From positions 24,488 to 88,487 of the forward strand of contig LNEC01000018.1 of the NCBI GenBank assembly GCA_001464035.1: a stretch of DNA of 64,000 nt, written 5' to 3'. The notes beneath the pieces were generated by a model. It ran no database searches, had not been told where the DNA came from, and saw nothing but the letters and a program-made list of their open reading frames with translations. Positions 9,818 to 19,904 of the stretch are shown in pieces; position 1 is the stretch's first letter; the number at the start of each line of letters is the position of its first letter. Position numbers and translations under genes: made by a program. The stretch is from Bradyrhizobiaceae bacterium Ga0074131. GTDB taxonomy: Bacteria; Pseudomonadota; Alphaproteobacteria; Rhizobiales; Xanthobacteraceae.

Positions 9818-11080
9818 GTGTTGATCGTGGTTTCGCCCTTGGAGTTCACACACGCCGTGACCGAGCGCTTCCTGCGCTACGTGGCGATCGACACCCAGTC
9901 GGACCCTGCCTCCCCCACCTGGCCCTCGACCGAAAGACAGAAGGATTTGGGGCGCCTGTTGGCCAGCGAGTTGCAGGCGATGGGCCTGCGCGACGCCCAT
10001 CTCGACGAACACGGCTACGTCTACGCGACGATCCCGGCCAATACCGACAAGCAGGTCCCGGTGATCTGCTTCTGCTCGCATATGGACACGTCGCCGGATT
10101 GTACCGGCAGGGACGTCAAGCCGCAGATCGTCAGGAATTATCGCGGCGGCGACATCGTGCTGCCGGGCGACCCGACGCAGGTGATCCGTGCCGCTGACCA
10201 TCCCGCGCTGGGCGATCAGATCGGCAACGACATCATCACCACGGATGGCACCACCCTGCTTGGCGCCGACAACAAGGCCGGGCTTGCCGAAATCATGGAT
10301 GCCGCACATTTCCTGATCCGCAATCCGCAAGTAAGGCACGGCACCATCAAGATCCTGTTCACGCCCGACGAAGAGATCGGGCGCGGCGTCGACAAGGCCG
10401 ACCTGAAGAAACTCGGCGCCGATTTCGCCTACACGATGGACGGCGAAACCGCCGGGAATATCGAGGACGAGACCTTTTCCGCCGATGGCGCCACCATCAC
10501 CCTCGAAGGCGTCAGCACCCATCCCGGCTTCGCCAAAGGCAAGATGGAGCACGCGATCAAGATCGCGGCCGCGATCGTCGAGCGGCTGCCCAAAGATACC
10601 TGCTCGCCGGAAACCACCGAAGGCAGGCAAGGCTTCCTGCATCCGATCGGGATATCGGGAGCGCTGGAGAAAGCCACACTCGACCTGATCGTGCGCGACT
10701 TCACCGACGAGGGATTGAAAGAGAAGGAAGCTCTGCTGGAAAGCATCGTCCAGGACGTGATGAAGGACTATCCGCACTCGACGTATCGGCTGGAGATCAA
10801 GCCGCAGTACCGCAACATGAAGCAGGTGATCGATCGCCACCCCGAAATCATCGACAACGCGATGGAGGCGATCCGCCGCACTGGCCTCACCCCGCGGAAG
10901 ACTTCCATCCGCGGCGGCACCGACGGCTCACGGCTGTCGTTCATGGGGCTGCCCTGCCCCAACATCTTCGCCGGCGAGCACGCGTTTCATTCGCGGCTGG
11001 AATGGGTGAGCGTGCAGGACATGGAAAAGGCTGTTCAGACCATCGTGCATCTGGCGATGATTTTTGAGGAGCGGGCCTAG
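9818..11080 (+). CDS. pepT: Peptidase T (tripeptide aminopeptidase), M20 family
   Basis: The 420-aa product is a cytoplasmic zinc aminopeptidase that removes the N-terminal residue from tripeptides. Metal and catalytic positions are visible in order: FCSHMDTSPDC (His and Asp), LGADNKAGLAE (bridging Asp), FTPDEEIGRG (catalytic Glu pair), MDGETAGN, and the C-terminal AGEHAFHSRLEW. The dimerisation lid lies in the middle (ITLEGVSTHPGFAKGKMEHA). The start is uncertain among GTG 9818, TTG 9821 and GTG 9827; the conserved part begins at FLRYVAIDTQSD. It is a single gene in its own transcription unit. Confidence 0.92.
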   Translation: MLIVVSPLEFTHAVTERFLRYVAIDTQSDPASPTWPSTERQKDLGRLLASELQAMGLRDAHLDEHGYVYATIPANTDKQVPVICFCSHMDTSPDCTGRDVKPQIVRNYRGGDIVLPGDPTQVIRAADHPALGDQIGNDIITTDGTTLLGADNKAGLAEIMDAAHFLIRNPQVRHGTIKILFTPDEEIGRGVDKADLKKLGADFAYTMDGETAGNIEDETFSADGATITLEGVSTHPGFAKGKMEHAIKIAAAIVERLPKDTCSPETTEGRQGFLHPIGISGALEKATLDLIVRDFTDEGLKEKEALLESIVQDVMKDYPHSTYRLEIKPQYRNMKQVIDRHPEIIDNAMEAIRRTGLTPRKTSIRGGTDGSRLSFMGLPCPNIFAGEHAFHSRLEWVSVQDMEKAVQTIVHLAMIFEERA

Positions 11081-11097
11081 GCAGCGCCCGGACACAA

Positions 11098-11121
11098 AAT
11101 ATCGAAAACAACCCCATGCAA
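11098..11121. repeat. Short dispersed repeat, copy 1 (aatatcgaaaacaaccccatgcaa)
   Basis: This 24-base string recurs at 19859-19883 with one extra A in the A-run. The two copies are 8.7 kb apart in unrelated intergenic positions, so the match is a dispersed sequence element, not gene homology. Confidence 0.65.
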
Positions 11122-11168
11122 TGGTGGAGAGGCCCTACTCAGATACCTCTGTGGGCCCAGCGGATCCC

Positions 11169-12029
11169 TCAGGAAGCCCGCGCCGTCACGATCCAGATCG
11201 ATCCGCCCAGCCGCACTTCCTGTCCGCTGGCGAAGGGCGCCAGCGCTTCGCGAATCGAATGCTGGGCAGCGGACCGCACCCCGTCGGGTTGACCTTCCAG
11301 CGCGCGGTTGGCCGGGCCGATCTCCAGCACGGCCTCGACCGCCGCATCGAGACCCCGGCCGATCGCGACATCGAGCGAAAGATTGCGCGGCTCCATGGCG
11401 ATCCCGGAAAATCCGGCCTCGGAGAGGATGCGGTGCACGCGCGCCTCGGATGCAAATGCAAAAGGACCGGGATCCTCGGGCCCCTGCTGCGGCAGCTTCG
11501 CCACGTGCCTGTAGACGGCCTGCAGCGGCGCCATCGCCCACGGATTGTCGCGCGGCTCGCGCCAGCAGGCGAACGCCAGCCGTCCCGACGGCCGCAGCGC
11601 CCGGCGCATATTGGCGAAGGAGAGCGCCGGTTCGGCGAAGAACATCACGCCGAACCGCGACGTCAGCAGGTCGAAGCTGGCAGGCTCGAATGGATAGACC
11701 GTGGCATCCGCCAGCACGAATTCGACCGGCAGACCTGCCGGCATGACCTGCCGCGCCCGCGCCAGCATCGGCGCCGAGATATCGATGCCCAGCACGTGCC
11801 CGGTCGGGCCTGCTTGCCGGGCCAGTTCGACGGCGATGGCGCCGCAGCCGCAACCGACATCGATGATCCGCTCGCCTGGCCTGACGCCGGCGCGGTCGAT
11901 CAGGATCTCGGAGACCGGTGCGAGCAAGACGTCCTGCGACGCCTGCCGGTCGGTCCAGCGCTGGCCGGCGGGTCCGTTCCAGTACGCGATCTGGTCCGCG
12001 TTGAGATCGTGACCCGTGGGTGTATTCAT
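11169..12029 (-). CDS. Class I SAM-dependent methyltransferase, substrate unknown
   Basis: The 286-aa product has the SAM-binding motif ERIIDVGCGCGAIAVELARQ near residue 55, an acidic residue at the end of strand 2 (VLGIDISAPML) and a motif II-like block VEFVLADATVYPFEPASFDL, then SRFGVMFFAEPALSFANMRR typical of UbiE/Methyltransf_25-like enzymes. The N-terminal MNTPTGHDLNADQIAYWNGP resembles the family of small-molecule methyltransferases common in rhizobia. It ends 88 bases after pepT (convergent) and starts just downstream of the small secreted protein gene on the same strand. Substrate cannot be inferred. Confidence 0.8.
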   Translation of the reverse strand: MNTPTGHDLNADQIAYWNGPAGQRWTDRQASQDVLLAPVSEILIDRAGVRPGERIIDVGCGCGAIAVELARQAGPTGHVLGIDISAPMLARARQVMPAGLPVEFVLADATVYPFEPASFDLLTSRFGVMFFAEPALSFANMRRALRPSGRLAFACWREPRDNPWAMAPLQAVYRHVAKLPQQGPEDPGPFAFASEARVHRILSEAGFSGIAMEPRNLSLDVAIGRGLDAAVEAVLEIGPANRALEGQPDGVRSAAQHSIREALAPFASGQEVRLGGSIWIVTARAS

Positions 12030-12035
12030 GACCCG

Positions 12036-12332
12036 CTATTTCGCCGTGCCATCGGCCTTGACCCGCTTCGCCGGAGCATCCTTCGCAACAGCCTTGGGCG
12101 CGACAACCTTGGGCGCGCTGTCGTTGCGTACGGAGCCCCAGGGGTCGGAAGCAGCCTTCTGTTCGGGAATGCGGCCCAGCGACCTCTGGTAGGCTTGCTC
12201 GGCTTCCTTTTCGGCCTTGATCTCGTGCGCCGGCTTGCCCTCGAGTTCCCCGTATTTGGGGATCGATTTGCTCTGGGCATAAGCGGGCCCGGCCATTAAC
12301 GCGATGACAAGTGCGGCGAGGAAAACCCTCAT
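12036..12332 (-). CDS. Small secreted lysine-rich protein, unknown function
   Basis: The 98-aa product starts with a clean Sec signal peptide (MRVFLAALVIALMAGPAYAQ, cleavage expected after AYA). The mature part is polar and charged (KAEKEAEQAYQRSLGRIPEQ) and ends in a lysine- and alanine-rich tail. I moved the start to the ATG at 12332 because GGAGG lies 7 bases upstream and the signal peptide begins there; the ORF track start is 23 codons too early. It probably forms a small unit with the methyltransferase that follows 6 bases later. No family recognised. Confidence 0.7.
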   Translation of the reverse strand: MRVFLAALVIALMAGPAYAQSKSIPKYGELEGKPAHEIKAEKEAEQAYQRSLGRIPEQKAASDPWGSVRNDSAPKVVAPKAVAKDAPAKRVKADGTAK

Positions 12333-12445
12333 GCGCGGACCTCCGGTTTGAACAGTCCGCCTGGTTGCTTCACAACTTCGGCGCGACAGCCTTCGCTTCA
12401 CGATCCCTGGCTTGCCCAGCCGAAGCTCGCAGAGCGAGCGGAGGA

Positions 12446-12522
12446 TGGTAGGCGGCGACGGATTCGAACCGCCGACCCTCTCGGTGTAAACGAGATGCTC
12501 TAACCAGCTGAGCTAGCCGCCC
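12446..12522 (-). tRNA. tRNA-Val (anticodon TAC)
   Basis: The minus strand folds into a 77-nt cloverleaf: acceptor GGGCGGC/GCCGCCT, D-arm AGCTCAGCTGGTTAGAGC, anticodon arm TCTCG-TTTACAC-CGAGA, T-arm with TTCGAAT, and an encoded CCA. The anticodon TAC reads valine codons. Confidence 0.97.
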
Positions 12523-12583
12523 TCGCCGGCTATTTACCGCCCCGCGCCCTGTGAAGGCAAGCGACGGCAACGAAACACCAAGC

Positions 12584-12612
12584 AAAAGCGGCGCCCCTTT
12601 CGGGACGCCGCC
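12584..12612 (-). terminator. Intrinsic terminator of lon
   Basis: On the minus strand GGCGGCGTCCC and GGGCGCCGC pair around a GAAAG loop and are followed by TTTT. It lies 17 bases beyond the lon stop codon. Confidence 0.8.
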
Positions 12613-12629
12613 ATTGTTACATTGCAAGC

Positions 12630-15056
12630 TCAGTGCGCCGTCAGGCCGCCTGCCGCTTCGTCGGTGGCGTCGGTCTTGACCGGCACCTTGGTGTCTTCTT
12701 CCCAGACGATCGGCACCGGCGGCCGTACCAGGGCCTTGGCAACGACGTCGTCGAGCCGCGCCACCGGGATGATGGTCATCCCGCCCTTGATCGCATCGGA
12801 AATCTCCGTGAGATCCTTGGCGTTGTCCTCGGGGATCAGCACCGTCTTGATGCCGCCCCGGGCAGCCGCCAGCAGTTTCTCCTTCAGGCCGCCGATCGGC
12901 AGCACCCGTCCCCGCAAGGTGATCTCGCCGGTCATGGCGACATCGTGCCGGACCGGGATGCCGGTCATGATGGAAACGATCGCGGTCGCCATCGCAACAC
13001 CCGCCGAGGGTCCATCCTTCGGGGTTGCCCCCTCGGGAACGTGGACGTGGATATCGCGGCGGTCGAACAGCGGCGGCTCGATGCCGAAGCCGACGGCGCG
13101 CGAGCGGACATAGGATGCCGCCGCCGAAATCGACTCCTTCATCACGTCGCGCAAATTGCCCGTGACCGTCATCTTGCCCTTGCCGGGCATCATGACGCCT
13201 TCGATGGTGAGCAGTTCACCGCCGACGTCGGTCCAGGCCAGGCCCGTGACGATGCCGACCTGAGGCTCGCTCTCGATCTCGCCGTAGCGATACTTCGGCA
13301 CGCCGAGAAACTCCTCGAGGGACTTCTCGGTGACCTTGACCGACTTCTTCTTCGAGATCATCAGCTCCTTCACCGCCTTGCGGGCGAGTGTCGAAAGCTC
13401 ACGCTCGAGGTTACGCACGCCCGCCTCGCGGGTGTAGCGGCGGATCATCAACAACAAAGCGTCGTCGTCGATCGACCATTCCCTGGAATCCAGGCCGTGC
13501 TTGGCGATCGCATTCGGGATCAGATGCTTGCGCGCAATCTCGACCTTCTCGTTTTCGGTGTAGCCGGCGATCCGGATGATCTCCATGCGGTCCATCAGCG
13601 GCCCGGGGATATTCAGCGTATTTGCGGTCGTGATGAACATCACGTTGGAGAGATCGTAGTCCACCTCGAGATAGTGATCGGCAAAGGTGCCGTTCTGCTC
13701 GGGGTCGAGTACCTCAAGCAAGGCCGATGACGGATCGCCGCGGAAGTCGGCGCCCATCTTGTCGATCTCGTCGAGCAGGAACAGCGGATTCGAGGTCTTC
13801 GCCTTGCGCATCGACTGGATGATCTTGCCGGGCATCGAGCCGATATAGGTGCGGCGGTGTCCGCGGATCTCCGCCTCATCCCGCACGCCGCCGAGCGAGA
13901 CGCGCACGAATTCGCGGCCCGTCGCCTTTGCGATGGATTTGCCGAGCGAGGTCTTGCCGACGCCGGGCGGCCCGACCAGGCACAGGATCGGTCCGGTCAG
14001 CTTGTTGGCGCGCGACTGCACCGCGAGATACTCGACGATGCGGTCCTTGACCTTCTCCAGCCCGTAATGGTCGTTGTCGAGCACCGCCTGCGCTGCGACC
14101 AGGTCCTTCTTGACCTTGGACTTCTTGTTCCACGGGATCGACAGCAGCCAGTCGAGATAGTTGCGCACGACGGTCGCTTCCGCGGACATCGGCGACATCT
14201 GACGCAGCTTCTTCAGCTCGTGCTGCGCCTTCTCCCGCGCTTCCTTGGAAAGCTTGGTCTTGGCAATCTTCTCTTCCAGATCGGCCAGCTCGTCGCGGCC
14301 TTCGTCGTCGCCGAGTTCCTTCTGGATCGCCTTCATCTGCTCGTTGAGATAATACTCGCGCTGGGTCTTCTCCATCTGGCGCTTGACGCGCGAGCGGATG
14401 CGCTTCTCGACCTGCAGCACCGAGATTTCGCTCTCCATCAGGCCCAGCACCTTTTCCAGGCGCGCGGTGACGGACAACGTCTCCAGGATGCCCTGGCGAT
14501 CGGCGATCTTGACCGCCAGATGCGAGGCCACGGTGTCGCCGAGCTTGGCGAAGTCCGTGATGGCCTGCACCACGCCGACGACTTCGGCAGAGATCTTCTT
14601 GTTGAGCTTCACATAGCTCTCGAAGTCGGACACCACCGAGCGCGACAGCGCCTCGGCCTCGACCGACGTGGCGTCGGTGTCGGCGAGCGCGACCGCGGTC
14701 GCCTCATAGTATTCGGATCGGTCGGAGTATTTCTGCACGCGCGCGCGCTCGAGCCCTTCCACCAGAACCTTGACGGTGCCGTCGGGCAATTTGAGCAGCT
14801 GCAACACGCTGGCAAGCGTGCCGGTTTCATAGATCGAATCCGGACTCGGATCATCATCCGACGCGTTCTTTTGCGTCGCGAGCATGATCAGGGCGTCATT
14901 CTTCATGACCTCTTCCAGCGCGCGGATCGATTTCTCGCGGCCGACAAACAGCGGTACGATCATGTGCGGAAAGACCACGATGTCGCGAAGCGGCAGCACC
15001 GGATAGGAGTGGCTTTCGCCGTGAACGATAGATGGCCGGAGTTTGGGGGGCGTCAT
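12630..15056 (-). CDS. lon: ATP-dependent protease La
   Basis: The 808-aa product is the cytoplasmic AAA+ serine-lysine protease that degrades misfolded and regulatory proteins. The N-terminal substrate-binding domain opens with [20 protein letters not shown]. The AAA+ module has Walker [19 protein letters not shown] near residue 357 and Walker [13 protein letters not shown]. The C-terminal protease domain carries the catalytic serine in [13 protein letters not shown] and the lysine in [14 protein letters not shown]. Length matches the family. The usual upstream neighbour clpX is present on the same strand, 306 bases away. Confidence 0.97.
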   Translation of the reverse strand: MTPPKLRPSIVHGESHSYPVLPLRDIVVFPHMIVPLFVGREKSIRALEEVMKNDALIMLATQKNASDDDPSPDSIYETGTLASVLQLLKLPDGTVKVLVEGLERARVQKYSDRSEYYEATAVALADTDATSVEAEALSRSVVSDFESYVKLNKKISAEVVGVVQAITDFAKLGDTVASHLAVKIADRQGILETLSVTARLEKVLGLMESEISVLQVEKRIRSRVKRQMEKTQREYYLNEQMKAIQKELGDDEGRDELADLEEKIAKTKLSKEAREKAQHELKKLRQMSPMSAEATVVRNYLDWLLSIPWNKKSKVKKDLVAAQAVLDNDHYGLEKVKDRIVEYLAVQSRANKLTGPILCLVGPPGVGKTSLGKSIAKATGREFVRVSLGGVRDEAEIRGHRRTYIGSMPGKIIQSMRKAKTSNPLFLLDEIDKMGADFRGDPSSALLEVLDPEQNGTFADHYLEVDYDLSNVMFITTANTLNIPGPLMDRMEIIRIAGYTENEKVEIARKHLIPNAIAKHGLDSREWSIDDDALLLMIRRYTREAGVRNLERELSTLARKAVKELMISKKKSVKVTEKSLEEFLGVPKYRYGEIESEPQVGIVTGLAWTDVGGELLTIEGVMMPGKGKMTVTGNLRDVMKESISAAASYVRSRAVGFGIEPPLFDRRDIHVHVPEGATPKDGPSAGVAMATAIVSIMTGIPVRHDVAMTGEITLRGRVLPIGGLKEKLLAAARGGIKTVLIPEDNAKDLTEISDAIKGGMTIIPVARLDDVVAKALVRPPVPIVWEEDTKVPVKTDATDEAAGGLTAH

Positions 15057-15362
15057 GGGCTTTTCCTTCTGTTGTGCCCCCTTGCACGCAGTCCGCGATT
15101 TTGCGCTACCGCCACAAGGTGCCTAGATATGCCGGTCGAACGGCCGCGTCGTGGCCGCTTGTTTCCGGATCGCTGGATCGGCGAATCCCACGTTCATGTT
15201 TTCATCACCGACAGCATTAGGTGGCTATCGACCATGGGGGTGTCAAGTCGCTGGAAAGAGCGCGCCAATTGGGGCTAACGCGAACAAGCGCTACACCACC
15301 GCGGCCGCCGAAACCCGGCAGCCTACGCTTACGAAATCTTCATTCGCCGGCGGCCGATACGA
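15057..15362 (-). promoter_or_regulatory. lon promoter region with a candidate TTGACA element
   Basis: The gap between clpX and lon must hold the lon promoter. On the minus strand, CTTGACA (15241-15247) is followed after about 19 bases by CCTAAT (15216-15221). This could be a housekeeping promoter with a long spacer. A heat-shock sigma factor site (CTTGA-type -35) is also possible, which would suit lon. The assignment is weak. Confidence 0.35.
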
Positions 15363-16637
15363 TCAGGCGCTGGCGCTGCTTTCGACGGCACGGTCGGAGC
15401 GATCGGCGTAGATGTAAAGGGGACGAGCGGTTCCCTCGACGACTTCGCGCGAGATCACGACCTCTTCGACGCCTTCCAGTCCCGGGAGATCGAACATGGT
15501 CTCCAGCAGGATGCTTTCGAGAATCGAGCGCAGGCCGCGCGCGCCGGTCTTGCGCTCGATCGCCTTGCGGGCGACCGCGCCAAGCGCTTCGTCGGCGAAG
15601 GTAAGCTCGATGTTCTCCATCTCGAACAGCCGCTGGTACTGCTTGACCAGCGCGTTCTTCGGATCAGTCAGAATCTTCTTCAGCGAAGCTTCGTCGAGAT
15701 CCTCCAGGGTGGCGACCACCGGCAGGCGGCCGACGAATTCCGGGATCAGGCCGTACTTCAGGAGATCCTCCGGCTCGACATGACGGAAGATCTCGCCGGT
15801 ACGGCGGTCTTCCGGCGCCAGCACCTGCGCTGCGAAGCCGATCGAGGTCGAGCGTCCGCGCGCGGAGATGATCTTCTCCAGTCCGGAGAATGCGCCGCCG
15901 CAGATGAACAGAATGTTGGTCGTATCGACCTGCAGGAACTCCTGCTGCGGATGCTTGCGGCCGCCCTGCGGAGGAACCGAGGCAACGGTGCCTTCCATGA
16001 TCTTCAGCAGCGCCTGCTGAACGCCCTCGCCCGATACGTCGCGGGTGATGGAGGGGTTGTCGGATTTTCGGCTGATCTTGTCGATCTCGTCGATATAGAC
16101 GATGCCGCGCTGCGCGCGCTCGACATTGTAGTCGGCCGACTGCAACAGCTTCAGGATGATGTTCTCGACGTCTTCGCCGACATAGCCGGCTTCGGTCAGC
16201 GTCGTCGCATCCGCCATCGTGAACGGCACATCGAGAATCCGCGCCAGCGTCTGCGCCAGCAGGGTCTTGCCCGAGCCGGTCGGACCGATCAGCAGGATGT
16301 TCGACTTGGCGAGTTCGACGTCGTTGTGCTTGGTCTGGTGATTGAGCCGCTTGTAGTGATTATGGACGGCGACCGACAGTACCTTCTTGGCGTGGCTCTG
16401 GCCGATCACGTAATCGTCGAGGACCTTGCAGATTTCCTTGGGAGTCGGGATGCCGTCGCGCGACTTCACCAGCGAGGATTTGTTTTCCTCCCGGATGATG
16501 TCCATGCACAGTTCAACGCATTCGTCGCAGATGAAGACGGTGGGACCCGCGATCAGTTTGCGGACTTCATGCTGACTCTTGCCGCAGAACGAGCAATACA
16601 GCGTGTTCTTGGAGTCGCTCGTGCCGACCTTACTCAT
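15363..16637 (-). CDS. clpX: ClpX, ATPase subunit of the Clp protease
   Basis: The 424-aa product is the AAA+ unfoldase that feeds ClpP. An N-terminal C4 zinc-binding domain is visible ([13 protein letters not shown]...[10 protein letters not shown]). It is followed by Walker [19 protein letters not shown] near residue 120, Walker [15 protein letters not shown], a GYVGEDVE pore-loop region and the sensor-2 region. The IGF-type ClpP-docking loop is represented by [10 protein letters not shown]. The start is the ATG at 16637 with GGAGATAAG just upstream; the track ORF begins 18 codons too early. It lies downstream of clpP with a 427-base gap, so it may have its own promoter. Confidence 0.97.
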   Translation of the reverse strand: MSKVGTSDSKNTLYCSFCGKSQHEVRKLIAGPTVFICDECVELCMDIIREENKSSLVKSRDGIPTPKEICKVLDDYVIGQSHAKKVLSVAVHNHYKRLNHQTKHNDVELAKSNILLIGPTGSGKTLLAQTLARILDVPFTMADATTLTEAGYVGEDVENIILKLLQSADYNVERAQRGIVYIDEIDKISRKSDNPSITRDVSGEGVQQALLKIMEGTVASVPPQGGRKHPQQEFLQVDTTNILFICGGAFSGLEKIISARGRSTSIGFAAQVLAPEDRRTGEIFRHVEPEDLLKYGLIPEFVGRLPVVATLEDLDEASLKKILTDPKNALVKQYQRLFEMENIELTFADEALGAVARKAIERKTGARGLRSILESILLETMFDLPGLEGVEEVVISREVVEGTARPLYIYADRSDRAVESSASA

Positions 16638-17064
16638 TCTTATCTCCGTCCGCCGTTCGATCTCGTCCGCTCGATCGCCCCATTCCGGCACTTAGCCGGC
16701 ACAAGTTCTAGATAGAGCAAAATCCGTACCAAAAAAGACCCTAACTTCAGATACCGCTCGAATCGCGGCTAACTCGAATCCTCCGCGAGCATAGCCTATC
16801 CCCGCCAGCCAACCATGGTCGCACCCGACTATCAAGAATTCGCTAATTGTCCTGACACCCGGTACCCGTGACAATACCGTGATTTCCGGCCTTCACGCGA
16901 GGCGAACCTGTCGAAATCGCCCAAGCGTTGCGTGATTACCACGCCGCCAGACCAGCACGAAAGCGGAACTTCCCGCCCATCCGGGGCATAGATGTCCCAC
17001 CGGCGGCCGAAATTGCCCGCTGACGACGGGTATTCATGTCCAGGTAACCCACGCGTCGGGCAAA
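16638..17064. other. Intergenic region between clpP and clpX
   Basis: No credible gene is present. The region contains an inverted repeat ATTGTC (16846-16851) / GACAAT (16870-16875) with a 24-base, partly symmetric centre (CTGACACCCGGTACCCGTGA). This could be an operator or a transcript hairpin. A clpX promoter is expected on the minus strand, but no consensus element stands out. Confidence 0.45.
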
Positions 17065-17697
17065 CTACGGCGTCTTCGCCGCCAGCTCTTCCTGGCGCTT
17101 GTCGATCACCTTGTCGACGATGCCGAAGTCGCGGGCCATCTCCGCGGTGAGGAACTTGTCACGCTCTAGCGCGTCCTCGATCGCCTTGAAGGTCTGGCCG
17201 GTGTGCTTCACGTAAATCTCGTTGAGTCGCTTTTTCAGGTTCAGGATTTCCTGGGCGTGCAGCATGATGTCGGTGGCCTGGCCCTGGAAGCCGCCGGAGG
17301 GCTGGTGCACCATGATGCGCGAGTTCGGCAACGAAAACCGCATATCCTTATGGCCGGCGGCCAGCAGCAGCGAACCCATCGACGCCGCCTGCCCGGTGCA
17401 AAGCGTCGACACCGGCGGACGGATGAACTGCATCGTGTCGTAGATCGCCAGGCCCGACGTCACCACGCCGCCGGGCGAGTTGATGTACATCGAGATTTCC
17501 TTCTTCGGATTCTCGGCCTCGAGAAACAAGAGCTGCGCGACGACCAGCGTCGACATGCCGTCCTCGACCGGTCCGGTCAGGAAGATGATGCGTTCCTTCA
17601 ACAGACGCGAAAAGATGTCGTAGGCGCGTTCGCCACGGTTGGTCTGTTCGACCACCATCGGCACGAGTTGCATGTAGGTTTCGACCGGATCGCGCAT
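17065..17697 (-). CDS. clpP: ClpP, proteolytic subunit of the Clp protease
   Basis: The 210-aa product is the serine peptidase that forms the tetradecameric chamber used with ClpX. The catalytic serine is in [18 protein letters not shown] (about residue 106). The histidine is in [18 protein letters not shown] (about residue 131) and the aspartate follows in the [17 protein letters not shown] region. Length and motif spacing are normal. It lies downstream of the trigger factor gene in the standard tig-clpP-clpX-lon order. Confidence 0.97.
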   Translation of the reverse strand: MRDPVETYMQLVPMVVEQTNRGERAYDIFSRLLKERIIFLTGPVEDGMSTLVVAQLLFLEAENPKKEISMYINSPGGVVTSGLAIYDTMQFIRPPVSTLCTGQAASMGSLLLAAGHKDMRFSLPNSRIMVHQPSGGFQGQATDIMLHAQEILNLKKRLNEIYVKHTGQTFKAIEDALERDKFLTAEMARDFGIVDKVIDKRQEELAAKTP

Positions 17698-17979
17698 TAA
17701 TCACCCAAGGGTTTGCAGAACGGTTGGTAGAAACTGGAGGCGGACATCCATCGACAAGGCAGGGGTATGGAATCTGCCGGCGTGGACGAACGTCCCGTGA
17801 TGCAGGACTTAAACGACAGGGCTCAGATATGGGCCAATTCCCCGGTAACAAGACCGGGCCAACGGCGTGCGGAATTCGCTGCAGTTGAAGCTGATTCGCA
17901 CGGCCCGGCATAGCGACGGATACCGTCGCCATGTCGCTTTCGCTCCTCAACCTTAACGCCGACGGACAGGCTGGTCGGG

Positions 17980-19326
17980 TCAGGCCGCGCTCTTCTCCTC
18001 GTCCTCGTCCTTGTAGAGGTCCTCGCGGGTGACCTTCTTTTCGGTCACATTGGCCAATTCGAGAATGAAATCGACCACCTTGTCCTCGTAGATCGGTGCA
18101 CGAAGCTGGGCGAGCGCGTTGGTATTGCTGCGATAGTAGTCCCAGACTTCCTTCTCGCGGCCCGCGCGGCTGACCTCGTCGTCGGTGACCGTGATCTTGT
18201 TCTTCTCGCCGATCTCGGACAGCACCAGACCGAGCCGGACCCGGCGGTCGGCGATCTTCTGGTACTCTTCCTTGGCCGCCTCCTCCGTGGTGTCTTCATC
18301 GGCGAAGGTCTTGCCGCCGGACTCCATCTCGGCCTTGATCGAGTTCCACATCAGATTGAACTCTTCCTCGACCAGCGACGGCGGCGCTTCGAAGCGATGC
18401 GCCTCGTCGAGCCTGTCCAGGAGCGTCCGCTTGACCTTCCGGCGAGTGGCGCCGGCGAATTCGGCCGCGAGCCGCTCGCGCGCGGCTTCCTTCAGCTTGT
18501 CGAGGGATTCGAGGCCGAGCGTCTTGGCGAACTCGTCGTCGATCGTGGTGTCCTGCGGTGCCTCGATCGCGGTGGCCGTGGTTTCGAACTCGGCCGCCTG
18601 GCCAGCGAGTTTCTCGCTGGCGTAATTCTTGGGGAATGAAACGTTCAGGGTGCGGGTTTCGCCGGCCGCAACGCCGATCAACTGCTCCTCGAAGCCGGGA
18701 ATGAATTGCCCGGCGCCGATCACGACCTGGATGCCCTCGCCGGCGCCGCCGTCGAACGGCACACCGTCGATGCTGCCCTTGAAGGAGATCGTGACCCGGT
18801 CGCCGGTTTCGGCCTTTACGCCTTCCTTGGCGCCCTCGCCCTTGGCGGCGTAGGGACGATTCTGGTCGGCGATGCGCTTGATTGCCTCGTCGACGTCGGC
18901 GTCGGTCACTTCAACGATCGGTTTCTCGACGGTAAAGCTCTTGAAGTCGGCGAGCGCGATCGCGGGCACCACTTCGATCGAGACGGTGTAGGTGAGATCG
19001 GATTTGCCCGAAAGGATGTCCTCGACCTGTTTGGCCTCTGTGGGCATCGTGATCTTCGGTTCGGTCGCCAGGCGAAAGCCGCGCTCGGTGAAGATCTGGG
19101 TGTTGGTGTCGCGGATGGTCTGGTCGATGGTCTCGGCCATCACGGAGCGGCCATACACCTTCTTGAGGTGGCTCACCGGCACCTTGCCCGGGCGAAAGCC
19201 GTTGAGGCGGACCTTGTCCTTGAGATCAACCAGCTTGGCGTCCGCCTTGGCATCGAGATCCGATGCGGGAACGCTGATCTGGAATTCGTGCTTCAAGCCC
19301 TCGGCGAGGGTTTCTGTGACCTGCAT
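17980..19326 (-). CDS. tig: Trigger factor, ribosome-associated chaperone
   Basis: The 448-aa product is the ribosome-bound chaperone and peptidyl-prolyl isomerase. The N-terminal ribosome-binding domain carries the signature [19 protein letters not shown] (GFRxGKxP motif contacts ribosomal protein L23). The FKBP-type isomerase domain is visible as [20 protein letters not shown] through [16 protein letters not shown] long helical C-terminal chaperone domain ends in an acidic tail. The start is the ATG at 19326 ([15 protein letters not shown]); the first 22 residues of the track ORF are not family-like. Confidence 0.97.
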   Translation of the reverse strand: MQVTETLAEGLKHEFQISVPASDLDAKADAKLVDLKDKVRLNGFRPGKVPVSHLKKVYGRSVMAETIDQTIRDTNTQIFTERGFRLATEPKITMPTEAKQVEDILSGKSDLTYTVSIEVVPAIALADFKSFTVEKPIVEVTDADVDEAIKRIADQNRPYAAKGEGAKEGVKAETGDRVTISFKGSIDGVPFDGGAGEGIQVVIGAGQFIPGFEEQLIGVAAGETRTLNVSFPKNYASEKLAGQAAEFETTATAIEAPQDTTIDDEFAKTLGLESLDKLKEAARERLAAEFAGATRRKVKRTLLDRLDEAHRFEAPPSLVEEEFNLMWNSIKAEMESGGKTFADEDTTEEAAKEEYQKIADRRVRLGLVLSEIGEKNKITVTDDEVSRAGREKEVWDYYRSNTNALAQLRAPIYEDKVVDFILELANVTEKKVTREDLYKDEDEEKSAA

Positions 19327-19498
19327 GGCGTCAATCTTCTTCCCGCTTGGTCCGGCCTCCGCGGCACGGACAGTGTCAATCTGGTCGCGCAAGGCTCAAC
19401 ACCTGCGCCGGTGGTTCGGCGGTCCCATTTCCCTTAGGGTATTTTACCCCTTTGGCAACAGGTCCTCCAGCAATCGTCATGCAAACGCTGTCAGCGCT

Positions 19499-19583
19499 TG
19501 GTGCGGGCGGAGGGACTCGAACCCCCACAACTTTCGTCACTGGAACCTAAATCCAGCGCGTCTACCAGTTCCGCCACGCCCGC
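19499..19583 (-). tRNA. tRNA-Leu (anticodon TAG)
   Basis: The minus strand gives an 85-nt class II tRNA with acceptor GCGGGCG/CGCCCGC, anticodon arm CTGGA-TTTAGGT-TCCAG, a variable arm (TGACGAAAGTTGT), T-arm with TTCGAGT and an encoded CCA. The anticodon TAG reads leucine CUN codons. Confidence 0.96.
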
Positions 19584-19612
19584 TGAGAGCATCCTGTCCG
19601 GCCGCAACGCCC

Positions 19613-19664
19613 GAGCAGGATTGCCGAAAAACGTGAAGCGGTTTTCGGGCGGCCAATCATGCTC
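19613..19664. repeat. Imperfect palindromic element resembling a Rhizobiales dispersed repeat
   Basis: GAGCAGGATTG-CCGAAAA on the left faces TTTTCGGGCGGCCAATCATGCTC on the right around ACGTGAAGCGG. The pattern (GAGCATGAT...CCGAAAA...TTTTCGG...ATCATGCTC with a GTGAAGCGG centre) is like a palindromic repeat that I recall as widespread in Rhizobiales genomes. Only one copy is seen in this window, so the class is recalled, not demonstrated. Confidence 0.5.
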
Positions 19665-19858
19665 CAAGTTAATGGAATTGATCACGTTTACGATCTGGAC
19701 GCGCTCATCCAAATTATACCCATGATCGCTGCGGCGGGCTTATAACATGGGCAAACCTGTTCGCAGCAAAAAAATGGCCCGGTTTCGAGCCTTGGGGGCG
19801 CAGTGGCGACACTGGACTTCTCGAGCCAAAAATGGTCCGCATTCGAGCTGCAACTGAG

Positions 19859-19883
19859 AATATCGAAAAACAACCCCATGCAA
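19859..19883. repeat. Short dispersed repeat, copy 2 (aatatcgaaaaacaaccccatgcaa)
   Basis: It matches the 24-base element at 11098-11121 with one extra A. The ATG at 19878 falls inside this repeat, which argues against using it as the start codon of the following cupredoxin gene. Confidence 0.65.
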
Positions 19884-19904
19884 CGTGGCAGGCAGCCAAC
19901 CCCT

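Noticed and set aside
19803-19904. Earlier start (19803 or 19878) for the SufI-like gene
   Set aside because: The 19878 ATG is inside a dispersed repeat and the extra residues disturb the twin-arginine signal; 19905 gives a compact signal peptide.
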